Source: Sedimentisphaerales bacterium
GTDB taxonomy: Bacteria > Planctomycetota > Phycisphaerae > Sedimentisphaerales > Anaerobacaceae
DNA length: 50,466 nt
Direction: 5' to 3'
Assembly (NCBI GenBank): GCA_016927855.1
Contig: JAFGLV010000008.1
Span: 1-50,466, forward strand
Part shown: piece after piece, positions 15,417 to 23,417 of the stretch
How positions within the stretch are numbered: position 1 is the first letter of the stretch
Layout of the letters: each line of letters starts with the position of its first letter
Translations under genes and position numbers: made by a program
Notes under the pieces: generated by a model
What the model saw: the letters and a program-made list of their open reading frames with translations, nothing else
Told to the model about the DNA's origin: nothing
Database searches by the model: none

Positions 15417-16787
15417 TTACTCCGTCTTCAATTCCGTGATAGCCGGCAGCGCTTCGTTGACCACCGGCGCCACGCGGTCGTAGCCAAAGGCCAGATGGCA
15501 GCCGGGGTGGCAACTGCCGCCGGTCTCGGTCTTCTTGAACTGGATCGGCAGGTTCCACGCGCCGTAGGGGACGCTCTCGCGCACGTGCTTGGGCAAGTCG
15601 CTCGCGTGCGTCGCATGGCACGAACGACAGGTGCGGCCGCGCTCGGCTTTGTTCACGTGGACGTAGTGGAGGTTCAAGTCGCCGTTGCGGAATTCGGTCA
15701 GGTCGGCGGTTCGCTGCGTCAGCACCAGGCTCTCCGGGTGGCAACTGAAGCACAACGCGTAGTTGTCCGTGCTGAACGGCGCGTAGAAGAGGCGCGGATA
15801 GTCCTCGATCAGCAGGCGAAAATGCTCGCTGCCGTGGACAGCGTGACAGCCTTTGCAGTCCTGCTGCGCAACGGGGCCGTGGAGGAATTGCTTGCCTTCG
15901 ACCTCGGCGGTGAAGGACGCGATCAGCTCTCCGTCGGGCTTCTCGACCGGCGCATCGTGGCACGATTCGCACAGGGAGATCGGCGTCGCCTTCAACTGGA
16001 ACTGGATCGTTGACGCGTGCGGCGTGTGACAGTGCATGCAACCGTTCTCCTCCGTCACGGCGCTGTGCTTGTACCGCGCGGTCTGGGCGATGGTCTGAAT
16101 GTCCTCGTGACAGGAGTAGCACAACTGCGGCGCTTCGGCTTTGAGCATCTTCATGGTCGCGGCGCCGTGCGGATTATGGCAGCCGATGCAGTCGTTCTGA
16201 GCCGGCTCGTGCACGAACTCGAACTTGCCCAGCTCTTCGTGCGTGACCACGTGGCAGGAAAAGCACAGGTTGGTTGGCTCGTCGTTAAGCAGGAAGTCGT
16301 GGTCGGCGCTGTGCGACGCGTGACAGATCGTACATTCGCCGACCGCGACCGGCCCGTGCGGGAACTTGACGTCCATGCCGGTCTCATGGCATTCCTGGCA
16401 AAGTTGCGCCACGGTCTCGGTCGTGATCAGCGCCTTGTTCGCGCTGCCGTGCGGATCGTGGCATTCCGTGCAGTCTCCGGTCGTCAGTGGCTCGTGAACG
16501 TGCGCACCGGTCGTCTGGTCCAGATGGCAATATTCGCACAGGTCCCAGCCTTCGCGCGCCAGCGTGTACGTATGCGCGTTCGGATCGAGCGCTTCGTGGC
16601 AGCTCTTGCAGTCGCCCAGCCCGACGGGACCGTGCACGAACGCCTGCTGGCCGTAGTCCGCGTGGCACTCTTCCGTCACGCACGTCTTGGGTGGCGACGT
16701 CGGCTTCTTCACCGCCAAGGCGCAGGCCGCCAGAACCAGCACCACGGCGACGACGCTCGCACGAGAATATCGTCTCACATCTGCCAT
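15417..16787 (-). CDS. 15-haem cytochrome c lipoprotein (doubled-CXXCH repeats)
   Basis: A 456-residue protein with a lipoprotein signal (VVLVLAAC, about residues 13-21). It has thirteen CXXCH motifs, one CX4CH (CVTEECH) near the mature N-terminus and one CX3CH (CHPGCH) near the C-terminus, so up to fifteen haems. The body is a repeat of about 45 residues: HxP...CxxCHxxH...LCxxCH, repeated some seven times, the doubled-CXXCH pattern of periplasmic electron-carrier cytochromes. The ATG at 16787 is chosen because AGGAG lies 8 nt upstream; the longer form from 16832 is less likely. With haems about every 30 residues it should form a long molecular wire between the inner membrane and the barrel. 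Confidence 0.9.
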   Translation of the reverse strand: MADVRRYSRASVVAVVLVLAACALAVKKPTSPPKTCVTEECHADYGQQAFVHGPVGLGDCKSCHEALDPNAHTYTLAREGWDLCEYCHLDQTTGAHVHEPLTTGDCTECHDPHGSANKALITTETVAQLCQECHETGMDVKFPHGPVAVGECTICHASHSADHDFLLNDEPTNLCFSCHVVTHEELGKFEFVHEPAQNDCIGCHNPHGAATMKMLKAEAPQLCYSCHEDIQTIAQTARYKHSAVTEENGCMHCHTPHASTIQFQLKATPISLCESCHDAPVEKPDGELIASFTAEVEGKQFLHGPVAQQDCKGCHAVHGSEHFRLLIEDYPRLFYAPFSTDNYALCFSCHPESLVLTQRTADLTEFRNGDLNLHYVHVNKAERGRTCRSCHATHASDLPKHVRESVPYGAWNLPIQFKKTETGGSCHPGCHLAFGYDRVAPVVNEALPAITELKTE

Positions 16788-16873
16788 CTCACCCGCTCCT
16801 GTCCCGTTGGCTGCACGGGTCTTCATCGTCATAACCTTGACAGAGCACAGTCACATCGATTCCCGCGCGAACG

Positions 16874-18025
16874 TCACGGCACGCGCCGGTAGAACATCAC
16901 CAGGGTGCCGAATTTCGTCGGCTGGTGATTGGGCTTGCCCAACTCCAGGATTGCCTCCTCCGCGTTGTCACCTTGAAGGACCGAAACCACCACGGCCGGG
17001 TGCAACAGCATCTCGGAGGCATTCTTCCAGCGATTCTCCATTGTCGCGTCGTAGCGGATTTCTTCGACTGCGAGCGAATAGCCTTCCGTGCCGAACGGAT
17101 AGCGCTTGCCCAGCTCAACCGGCTCGATCACTTTGCGCTGGTCTTGCCAGTGGAGCATGCGAGGCTCCAGGCCTTCCGCGACGGTCAGGAGATACTGACC
17201 CGGTTCGGCGCTGACGTGAAAGTCGATGAACCTGACGCGGAAAGGCAGTTGCAGCCGCATGTGCGGCGAGGAGGGGAACTTGGACCAAACCCACTGCTCG
17301 TACGAGCCTTGCTCGCCTTCGACCCGGACTTGAACGGCCGGGTTGACCGGCTGATCCGATAGATTGCTGACCTCCTTGGTCTGGCGATCGATGGAGTAGT
17401 GCGGGACATATCGAGGAATCGAAAGCTTCCATTGCCCACCGGGCAACGCAGTGGACATGCCGGACTTGACGGCGTAAGGCAGCGGGACCGCCGCGTCGTC
17501 CAGCCAGACCAGCAGGACCCCGACGGTCTCCGGATCGGCCAGTTGCTGCACGACCGCCGCGCCCGCAAGGCCTCCCGGAAGCTCACGGATGCCGACGGCA
17601 CCGATGTGCGAAGAGATCGACTGACGCGCGATGTCACCGGCGCTGAGCCATAGGTCCTGCACCAGGTTGGGCCCGCGCAGGGACAGCTTCGCGACCGCCG
17701 CACCGTTCGGGTCGTCGACCGCGACCGTCTCCCAGGCCAGGTCGGGCAGATACTGCTCGATCCTGACTTTCACCGGGGTCCCCATCACCGGCAGGGTCTT
17801 GCCGAGCTTCTGCGGCTTGTTCTCGTCGGCAACCGTCAGAGGCAGGCGGAGCGTCTCGCCCTCGTGGCCCATCTTCACGACCACCTCCCACGGTCCTCCG
17901 ATAACTCCGTGGTGAGGGTTCTGCATCTGGGCGGCGGCTGCGCCGACCCACGCGATCGCAAACGCAAGAGACGCAAGCGCCGCAGTCTTGAGCGTCGTGT
18001 GCGATGATTGCTTGTATGCGTGCAT
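16874..18025 (-). CDS. Secreted ResB-like (tentative) protein of unknown function
   Basis: A 383-residue protein with a signal peptide (about 5-33, cut near AAAAQM) and no haem motif or further membrane helix. The C-terminal half (for example LPFRVRFIDFHVSAEPGQYLL, then VEEIRYDATMENR) recalls the soluble domain of ResB, the System II cytochrome c assembly protein, but I cannot prove it by eye. A ResB without membrane helices would be unusual and might act as an apocytochrome-binding protein. The ATG at 18025 follows the NapC-like gene by 2 bp, so the two are one operon. The ORF is open to 18103. Confidence 0.65.
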   Translation of the reverse strand: MHAYKQSSHTTLKTAALASLAFAIAWVGAAAAQMQNPHHGVIGGPWEVVVKMGHEGETLRLPLTVADENKPQKLGKTLPVMGTPVKVRIEQYLPDLAWETVAVDDPNGAAVAKLSLRGPNLVQDLWLSAGDIARQSISSHIGAVGIRELPGGLAGAAVVQQLADPETVGVLLVWLDDAAVPLPYAVKSGMSTALPGGQWKLSIPRYVPHYSIDRQTKEVSNLSDQPVNPAVQVRVEGEQGSYEQWVWSKFPSSPHMRLQLPFRVRFIDFHVSAEPGQYLLTVAEGLEPRMLHWQDQRKVIEPVELGKRYPFGTEGYSLAVEEIRYDATMENRWKNASEMLLHPAVVVSVLQGDNAEEAILELGKPNHQPTKFGTLVMFYRRVP

Positions 18026-18027
18026 GG

Positions 18028-19431
18028 TTAGTTCCCGCTGGTGACCAGCTTGTCGACTTCGAGCAGAAGGGCTTCGGTGTACTTGAAGTTGTGAACGCCC
18101 CAACTGCCGTCGAACTGAATCGAATCGAGGATCGACCGGGCCTGCTGGGCTCTGCGGCCCATCTCCTGCGCTCGCTGCGGATCGCCTTGGAGCTGAGCCA
18201 GCTCAGCGAATTGCGTAGCCTTGCGATCCACCTTCTCGTAGAGCGCCTTGATCGTCGATTGCCAGAACGGCACGTACTGGTCTCCGGTCCCCGGCTCGTG
18301 GCACCGGTCGCACGCGGACGGGACCGCACGGGCCACCGTTCCGAAGCTGTCGAGCGTGCCCGGCGTCTTGGCGGTCTGCTCGACGTGGCATCCGGTACAC
18401 TCCACGTGGGTCAGGAACATCGGACTGAGCACGCGATCCTCCGCGTGCGGCGCCGGCGTCGGAGTGGCGTTCGGGTCCGTGCTGTAGATCGTCCGCTGGA
18501 CCTGATGCGTGTTGCTGTGGCAGCTCTGACAGTCCATCATGTCCGAGACGGTTTGGACCTGCGTCTGGCCGTGCGCAATCTTGCCGTGGCAGGCGAAGCA
18601 CTCGACCTTCTCGGCCGTCGTGTGCGCTTCGTGCAGTTCGACGCTGTTGGCATCGGCTTCGTTGCGGAAATCGTGACAGTTCAGGCAAACGGTCTCTTCG
18701 ACCTGGCCGGCCTGCTCGACTTCCCGCTTGTGGCACGAGTCCTCGCAACTGGCTGCATACGAGACGAACTCCTGGTGATCGATCTTGACGAACCCCCGAC
18801 GGATGACTTCGCTGGGTACCTCGTGACAACCGGTGCAGCCGGTCGCGACCGGCCGGGTGCCGTCGGCATTGGCGAGAAAATGGCAAGCATAACAGGCGTT
18901 CTGATTGACGCTGAAGTGCTGATTGCCCTCGAAATGGCTGTGGCAGGAACCGCACGACAGCTTTACCCCGTCGACGACGTTGTCGATGTGGTTGGTGTGC
19001 GAAAACGTGACACTGTTGTAGTCCACCGGTCCATCCAGGAGTTCCGCCTTGGTGTGACATTCAGACCGCAGACACGATATTTCCTGGATCGTCGCACTGG
19101 GCTTGGTGCCTACGCGCCCGACCACGTCGTCAACGACCTGGGCCAGCCCGTTGATCTTGCCTTTGACATAGCCGGTGAATCCGGGCTTGAGATGACAGTC
19201 CAGGCAATTCACTTCCGCGTGAGTGGACGTCTTCCAACTGGCGTAGTATGGGATCATGATATGGCACGAATTGCAGAATCCCGGTTGTCCGGTCACTTCG
19301 ATAGCCACGACACTTACCACGGCAGACAGCATCAGCAGCGCGACGATTCGCGCGCGCCAGCGCATGTGCCAGAAGAACCAGGCCCAATGGGCGAAGGCCT
19401 TTCTCAGTCGTCTAACGATCCTGTACCTCAT
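18028..19431 (-). CDS. NapC/NirT-type membrane cytochrome with extra haems (up to 12)
   Basis: A 467-residue protein with a basic N-terminus and one membrane anchor (about 27-47), followed at once by the NapC/NirT signature: FCNSCHIMIPYYASWKTSTH, then CLDCHLKPG. NapC-family proteins take electrons from the quinol pool. Beyond this the chain holds ten CXXCH motifs in all plus one CX4CH (CLRSECH) and one CX3CH (CEDSCH), so up to twelve haems, far more than the four of NapC. The C-terminal 90 residues are helical and haem-free. It is the first gene of the electron-export cluster and the likely entry point for electrons. The start at 19431 has only a weak ribosome site. Confidence 0.88.
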   Translation of the reverse strand: MRYRIVRRLRKAFAHWAWFFWHMRWRARIVALLMLSAVVSVVAIEVTGQPGFCNSCHIMIPYYASWKTSTHAEVNCLDCHLKPGFTGYVKGKINGLAQVVDDVVGRVGTKPSATIQEISCLRSECHTKAELLDGPVDYNSVTFSHTNHIDNVVDGVKLSCGSCHSHFEGNQHFSVNQNACYACHFLANADGTRPVATGCTGCHEVPSEVIRRGFVKIDHQEFVSYAASCEDSCHKREVEQAGQVEETVCLNCHDFRNEADANSVELHEAHTTAEKVECFACHGKIAHGQTQVQTVSDMMDCQSCHSNTHQVQRTIYSTDPNATPTPAPHAEDRVLSPMFLTHVECTGCHVEQTAKTPGTLDSFGTVARAVPSACDRCHEPGTGDQYVPFWQSTIKALYEKVDRKATQFAELAQLQGDPQRAQEMGRRAQQARSILDSIQFDGSWGVHNFKYTEALLLEVDKLVTSGN

Positions 19432-19482
19432 TCCATGCTTACTGCCACGTCATACGTCCGAACGGCAAGCGGTCGGCACGGC

Positions 19483-19514
19483 GCGGTTGACTCCGGCCCT
19501 GCGGTTTCAACCGC
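19483..19514. repeat. Inverted repeat in the gap upstream of the NapC-like gene
   Basis: gcggttga (19483-19490) and tcaaccgc (19507-19514) form a perfect 8-bp inverted repeat with a 16-nt loop, in the 126-bp gap between the receiver gene and the NapC-type cytochrome. No clear -35/-10 pair was found here. It could be an operator or part of a transcription stop. Confidence 0.4.
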
Positions 19515-19557
19515 CGTCGCTGATGCATTCCCGACCTGCACGCGCCGTCCGAGCGTG

Positions 19558-19944
19558 CTACAACAGACCCGCGACCTCCTGCAGCAACACCTGGGGTCTC
19601 AGCGGCTTGTCGAGGAAGCGGTCCACCGGCAGCCAGGTCGGATCGCCGGCACAGGACCTGAACTCGATACCGGTGCTTTCCTCGATCGAGGTCAGCATCA
19701 GAATGGGCATGTCGCTGTACTGCGGGTCGGCTTTGAGTTCCCGGGACATCTCGAACCCGTCATGCCAGGTTTCCATCATGACGTCGAGAATGACCAGGTC
19801 GGGACGCTCGGCGCGAATCTTCTCCATCGCCTCGGACCGGCTCGTAGCCGCAGCCGCCGTGTAGCCGGCGTTCTCGAGAATCACCGTGAGCGAGTCACAG
19901 AGGTCTCGGTCATCGTCAACGACCAGGATTCGTCGCTTATCCAT
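19558..19944 (-). CDS. Stand-alone response regulator receiver
   Basis: A 128-residue CheY-like receiver. The acidic pocket is visible as D10-D12, the phosphorylatable Asp as D54 (VILDVMME), the Thr/Ser as LTS, and the Lys as FLDKPL. There is no output domain, so it acts by protein contact or phosphotransfer. It starts 4 bp after the polyprenyl synthase stop with a GAGGTGA ribosome site. Its location next to the cytochrome cluster suggests a partner kinase nearby, but none is joined to it here. Confidence 0.9.
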   Translation of the reverse strand: MDKRRILVVDDDRDLCDSLTVILENAGYTAAAATSRSEAMEKIRAERPDLVILDVMMETWHDGFEMSRELKADPQYSDMPILMLTSIEESTGIEFRSCAGDPTWLPVDRFLDKPLRPQVLLQEVAGLL

Positions 19945-19948
19945 ACAC

Positions 19949-21064
19949 TCACCTCGCCAGAATCATAGATACGGTTGCACCGATGCAATCGGCAAACCGC
20001 GCGAGAGCTTGGGCAAAGTCCGAAACAGCCAGGCGCTGTAATTGCTGCTTGGCGCGGCTCAAGTGAGAGCCGACCAGGCGCCGGATGCGCGCGTCGCCGC
20101 CCGAGAGATGGAACAGTTCTCTGATCCGCGCCAGATCGATTCCTTCCAGGGTGAATCCGCCGGATCCGGTTCCTTCCAGGCCTTCCCGGCGGCAGTATCC
20201 GAGAAGGTGAACCACCGGCAGGGTGGCGTCGCCGGCCAGCAAGTCTTGCGCCGGTCTCTTTCCCAACCTCTGTTGATCGCTCAACAGGTCTCTGCAATCG
20301 TCGAGGATCTGGAAGGCGATGCCGATGTGCAACCCAAATTGCTGCAACGCGCTTCGCGTCATGGGATCGGCGTCGGCGGCAACCGCACCCACGCCGCAGC
20401 AGGCGCCGAAGAGGGCTGCCGTCTTCTTCTCCGCCACCGCCAAGCAGTCGGACTCCGACACATCCAGATCGCGACGCCCATAGACTTGCACCAGTTCGCC
20501 TTCGCACATCGCGCTGAGTCCTGAGCCCAGAACAGCGAGCAGACGCGGGTTCTCGCACGCGGTCGCCAACTGGAAGGCCTTTGAGCAGAGATAATCCCCG
20601 AGGGCAATCGAGACGGGACCACCCCATCTGGCATTGATGCTGGATCGGTGGTGGCGCACCGTGGCCGCGTCGATCAGGTCGTCGTGGACAAGCGAAGCCA
20701 TGTGGATCAGCTCGACCGCAGTCGCTACATCCACCCAAACACGTTCCGATTCACCGAACCCGTCGGCCCTGCTCGCAGAGGCGGCCTCAGCCGAGAGCAC
20801 GACTAGCGCCGGCCTGATCCGTTTGCCCGGTGCTTCAAGCAGAAAATCAACGATCTCGCGTACGCACGGATCCCGCGCCTCGCCCAGCACGCCGGCCAAG
20901 CGCTCCTCCACCGCCTCCATGGCGCACGACACCGGACGGAAAATGTGCGCCAGGCCTACCCGGGTGAACTCGTGCAAACAAATGTCATCTTCGGATAACG
21001 TCGTCATGAGCGGTAGAGTGGGATTCGCCCCATCGGTTCTTGGCCCAGCTAGGTTCTTCGCCAT
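19949..21064 (-). CDS. Polyprenyl (trans-isoprenyl) diphosphate synthase
   Basis: A 371-residue protein with both Asp-rich motifs of the family: DDLID at 118-122 (preceded by ELIHMASLVH) and DDCRD at 245-249, plus GKRIRP for diphosphate binding. Such enzymes extend allylic diphosphates with isopentenyl diphosphate and commonly make the quinone side chain, which would feed the quinol pool used by NQR and the NapC-like cytochrome. Chain length cannot be read off with confidence. The start is uncertain: ATG at 21064 or the internal ATG at 21007. Confidence 0.9.
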   Translation of the reverse strand: MAKNLAGPRTDGANPTLPLMTTLSEDDICLHEFTRVGLAHIFRPVSCAMEAVEERLAGVLGEARDPCVREIVDFLLEAPGKRIRPALVVLSAEAASASRADGFGESERVWVDVATAVELIHMASLVHDDLIDAATVRHHRSSINARWGGPVSIALGDYLCSKAFQLATACENPRLLAVLGSGLSAMCEGELVQVYGRRDLDVSESDCLAVAEKKTAALFGACCGVGAVAADADPMTRSALQQFGLHIGIAFQILDDCRDLLSDQQRLGKRPAQDLLAGDATLPVVHLLGYCRREGLEGTGSGGFTLEGIDLARIRELFHLSGGDARIRRLVGSHLSRAKQQLQRLAVSDFAQALARFADCIGATVSMILAR

Positions 21065-21412
21065 CGCTGTGGTTCCAGCCTTTCTCTCATGCTATCGCGC
21101 CGACCAGTCCCGTTCAATGGACGTGGCAGCTCCGAGATGGCCGCCAGCCAGCATGAGGCGGCATGCTTCTCACATTTGAGAATCCCGCGTCGATCCTCAC
21201 TGTGGAGACGCGAACATCTTGCGTCTCCCGTGCCGGTCCGTTTGAGACGCAAGAAGTTGCGTCTCCACAAGGGGCCGTCGCCAGGCTCCGGCTGGTGAAG
21301 CGACACAACAACCGGCCTGAGGGACCTAGGGAGAAGGTCATTCCCGCTTGTGAGAATCTCCGTAAACTTGTGATTTAGCGCCTTTTTCTTGCGTGCGGCG
21401 GGAGCGGTAGAC
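21065..21412. other. Intergenic region, no gene seen
   Basis: 348 bp between the Rrf2 regulator and the polyprenyl synthase. Apart from the GAGACGC inverted repeat (21201-21269) I see no supported ORF, and no clear -35/-10 pair could be picked out for the synthase gene. Confidence 0.5.
21201..21269. repeat. GAGACGC long inverted repeat
   Basis: Two arms, 21201-21227 (tgtggagacgc...gcgtctc) and 21244-21269 (gagacgc...gcgtctccaca), are near-complementary over about 26 nt around a 16-nt loop. Each arm is itself a small hairpin (gagacgc/gcgtctc). This is the layout of a dispersed REP-like or miniature element, not of a simple terminator. There is no T-run. Confidence 0.65.
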
Positions 21413-21907
21413 TCAGTCGGCGCGCGCAGGAGATACGTGTTGGGAGACGTTGGCTGCATCGGCCGCGCCGAGGTGAGGCAGGACATCGAAGCGATGCTCG
21501 GGATGGTTCCAGGCCGCGGACACAATGCTGGTTCCTTCCAGCATCTCTTTGATTCGGCGCGTCGCGGATATCCACTGCGAGAAGATGCGGCAGTTCTCGC
21601 TCGTGCCGCCGCAGGCGCAGTGCCTCAGCGGACAGTCATCAAAGAATGGCTCGCCTTCCAGAGCCTCGAACAACTCGAGCAGATTGATCTCCTCCGGCAG
21701 TCTGGCAAAGACGTACCCGCGGTTGCGGCCTCTCACCGATCGGATGAAACCTGCCTTGGCCAGTTGTTGGAGCACCTTCGACACGTAGCCAGGAGGCATG
21801 CCCTCCGCCTTGGCAATCGTTCGACTCGTGACCGGCAGTTGAGTTCTGTGTCTGACCATGTACATCATCGCGTGCAACGCATAGGCTGAGGCTTGGCTGA
21901 TTTTCAT
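21413..21907 (-). CDS. Rrf2-family transcriptional regulator, probable Fe-S sensor
   Basis: A 164-residue protein with the N-terminal winged helix of the Rrf2/IscR/NsrR family (MKISQASAYALHAMMYM, then GYVSKVLQQLAKAGFIRSVRG). Four cysteines cluster in the sensor loop: C92, C97, C99 and C106. IscR and NsrR use three, so a 4Fe-4S or 2Fe-2S cluster is likely. NO, oxygen or iron supply are all possible signals. It lies 61 bp after the NtrC-type gene and is read in the same direction, at the end of the haem/regulator operon. Confidence 0.85.
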   Translation of the reverse strand: MKISQASAYALHAMMYMVRHRTQLPVTSRTIAKAEGMPPGYVSKVLQQLAKAGFIRSVRGRNRGYVFARLPEEINLLELFEALEGEPFFDDCPLRHCACGGTSENCRIFSQWISATRRIKEMLEGTSIVSAAWNHPEHRFDVLPHLGAADAANVSQHVSPARAD

Positions 21908-21968
21908 TCGTACGTCCTGACAAATTCGCGCTCGAGGTCGCGCTGTCGTTCACGACCCGTGTGTTCGC

Positions 21969-23417
21969 TCACCGCTCCGATTTCCTTCCGACCCGTCTGC
22001 CCGGCGAGATCTCCAGCTCGTCCATCTTCCGGTAGAGGCTTGAGAGCCCGATCCGCAGGGCCTTGGCCGCCTCCGCCTTGTTCCAATCGCAGCGCGTCAG
22101 CGCCAGGAAGATTTGTTCTCTTTCGTAGGCTTTGACGGCGCTCTGCAAGTCTTCGCCGGGGGCGGCTGCCGGCATGCCGCCGGAGCCGCTCAACGCCACG
22201 TCGGGCAATTCGATGATCTCGCCCTCGGCGAAAATCACCGCGCGCTCGATCACGTTCTGGAGTTCCCGGACGTTGCCGCGCCATTCGTGGTGAACCAGCA
22301 GTCTCATGACCTCGTCACTCACCCCGGCGCAGTGCTTGCCCATCTCGGCGTTGTACTTCTTGACGAAGTGCCTGACCAGCAACGGGATGTCCTCGCGCCG
22401 CTCGCGCAGAGGCGGCAAGTGAATCCCTACGACGTTCATGCGATAGAACAGGTCCTCTCGGAAGCGCCCTTCTCGGATTTCCTGATGGAGATCCCGGTTG
22501 GTCGCCGCAATCAGCCTCAGGTTGACGTCCACAGGGCTGGCCGAGCCGACCGGGAGAATCTGCCGCTGCTCGACGGCGCGCAGCAGTTTGACCTGGCAGC
22601 CCATCGGCATGTGGCCGATCTCGTCGAGAAACAGCGTTCCACCCCGTGCGGTCTCGAAGAGGCCTTTCTTGTCCTCGAAGGCGGAGGTGAAGCTGCCGCG
22701 CTTGTGGCCGAACAACTCGCTCTCGAGCAACGTCTCGGGAATTGCGCTGCAGTTGACCGCGATGAAGCGTCCGCTGTTGGTGCAGCCCAGCGAATGGATC
22801 GCCCGGGCCACCAACTCCTTGCCGGTGCCGCTCTCACCGGTAATCAGCACGTTGCTGCGTGTCGGCGCCACTTTACGGATGGTCTCGAACACCTGCTCCA
22901 TGACCGCGGTCTGGCCCAGAATCTGACTGACATCGAACCGCCCGTTCAGTTCCTCTCGCAACTTGCGGTTCTCGGCCTCCAGTTCGACGTAGCGCAGGTG
23001 CTGGCGGATCTTCGTCAGCATCTCGTCGAAGTTGACCGGCTTCATCACGTAGTCGCAGGCGCCGAGCTTGATGGCTTCGACCGCCATCTCGACGGTCCCA
23101 TAGGCGGTAATCATGATGACGCGCGTTTCCGGCCGGATCGCGGCGACCTCGCGCAGCACGCTGATCCCGTCGCTGCCGGGCATCTGGATGTCCAGGATGG
23201 CTACTGCGTAAGGCCGGCGCATGATGGCGTCGATCGCTTCCTTGCCGTCCCCGGCGGCGGTGACCGAGAACCCCTCTTCGTTCAGCACCTTGGCGAAGGT
23301 CTCGCGAAAGGTGGCTTCGTCGTCGGCCAGAAGTATTTCCGCGCCGCGTTCCAGCGTGGAGTTGCCGCTGTTCATATCAGAACCTGTCGGTTTTAGTGCG
23401 GTATTCACTCGACTCAC
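21969..23417 (-). CDS. NtrC-family sigma-54 response regulator with variant GAFTGA loop
   Basis: A 482-residue protein with a receiver domain (phospho-Asp D76 in AILDIQMPG), an AAA+ domain with Walker A GESGTGKE (194-201) and Walker B TLFLDEIGH, and a Fis-type helix-turn-helix at the C-terminus (NKAEAAKALRIGLSSLYRKM). It remodels sigma-54 polymerase with ATP. The sigma-54 contact loop reads GSFTSA (241-246) instead of GAFTGA; the key Phe-Thr are kept. The gene overlaps the kinase as GTGA, so GTG at 23417 is a natural start, but ATG at 23375 is possible. Two sigma-54 promoters of the window, at 32214-32229 and 32551-32566, are candidate targets. Confidence 0.92.
   Translation of the reverse strand: MSRVNTALKPTGSDMNSGNSTLERGAEILLADDEATFRETFAKVLNEEGFSVTAAGDGKEAIDAIMRRPYAVAILDIQMPGSDGISVLREVAAIRPETRVIMITAYGTVEMAVEAIKLGACDYVMKPVNFDEMLTKIRQHLRYVELEAENRKLREELNGRFDVSQILGQTAVMEQVFETIRKVAPTRSNVLITGESGTGKELVARAIHSLGCTNSGRFIAVNCSAIPETLLESELFGHKRGSFTSAFEDKKGLFETARGGTLFLDEIGHMPMGCQVKLLRAVEQRQILPVGSASPVDVNLRLIAATNRDLHQEIREGRFREDLFYRMNVVGIHLPPLRERREDIPLLVRHFVKKYNAEMGKHCAGVSDEVMRLLVHHEWRGNVRELQNVIERAVIFAEGEIIELPDVALSGSGGMPAAAPGEDLQSAVKAYEREQIFLALTRCDWNKAEAAKALRIGLSSLYRKMDELEISPGRRVGRKSER

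Noticed and set aside
18004..19968. A 654-codon plus-strand frame over the NapC-like cytochrome
   Set aside because: Antisense of a protein with ten CXXCH motifs; no independent start region.
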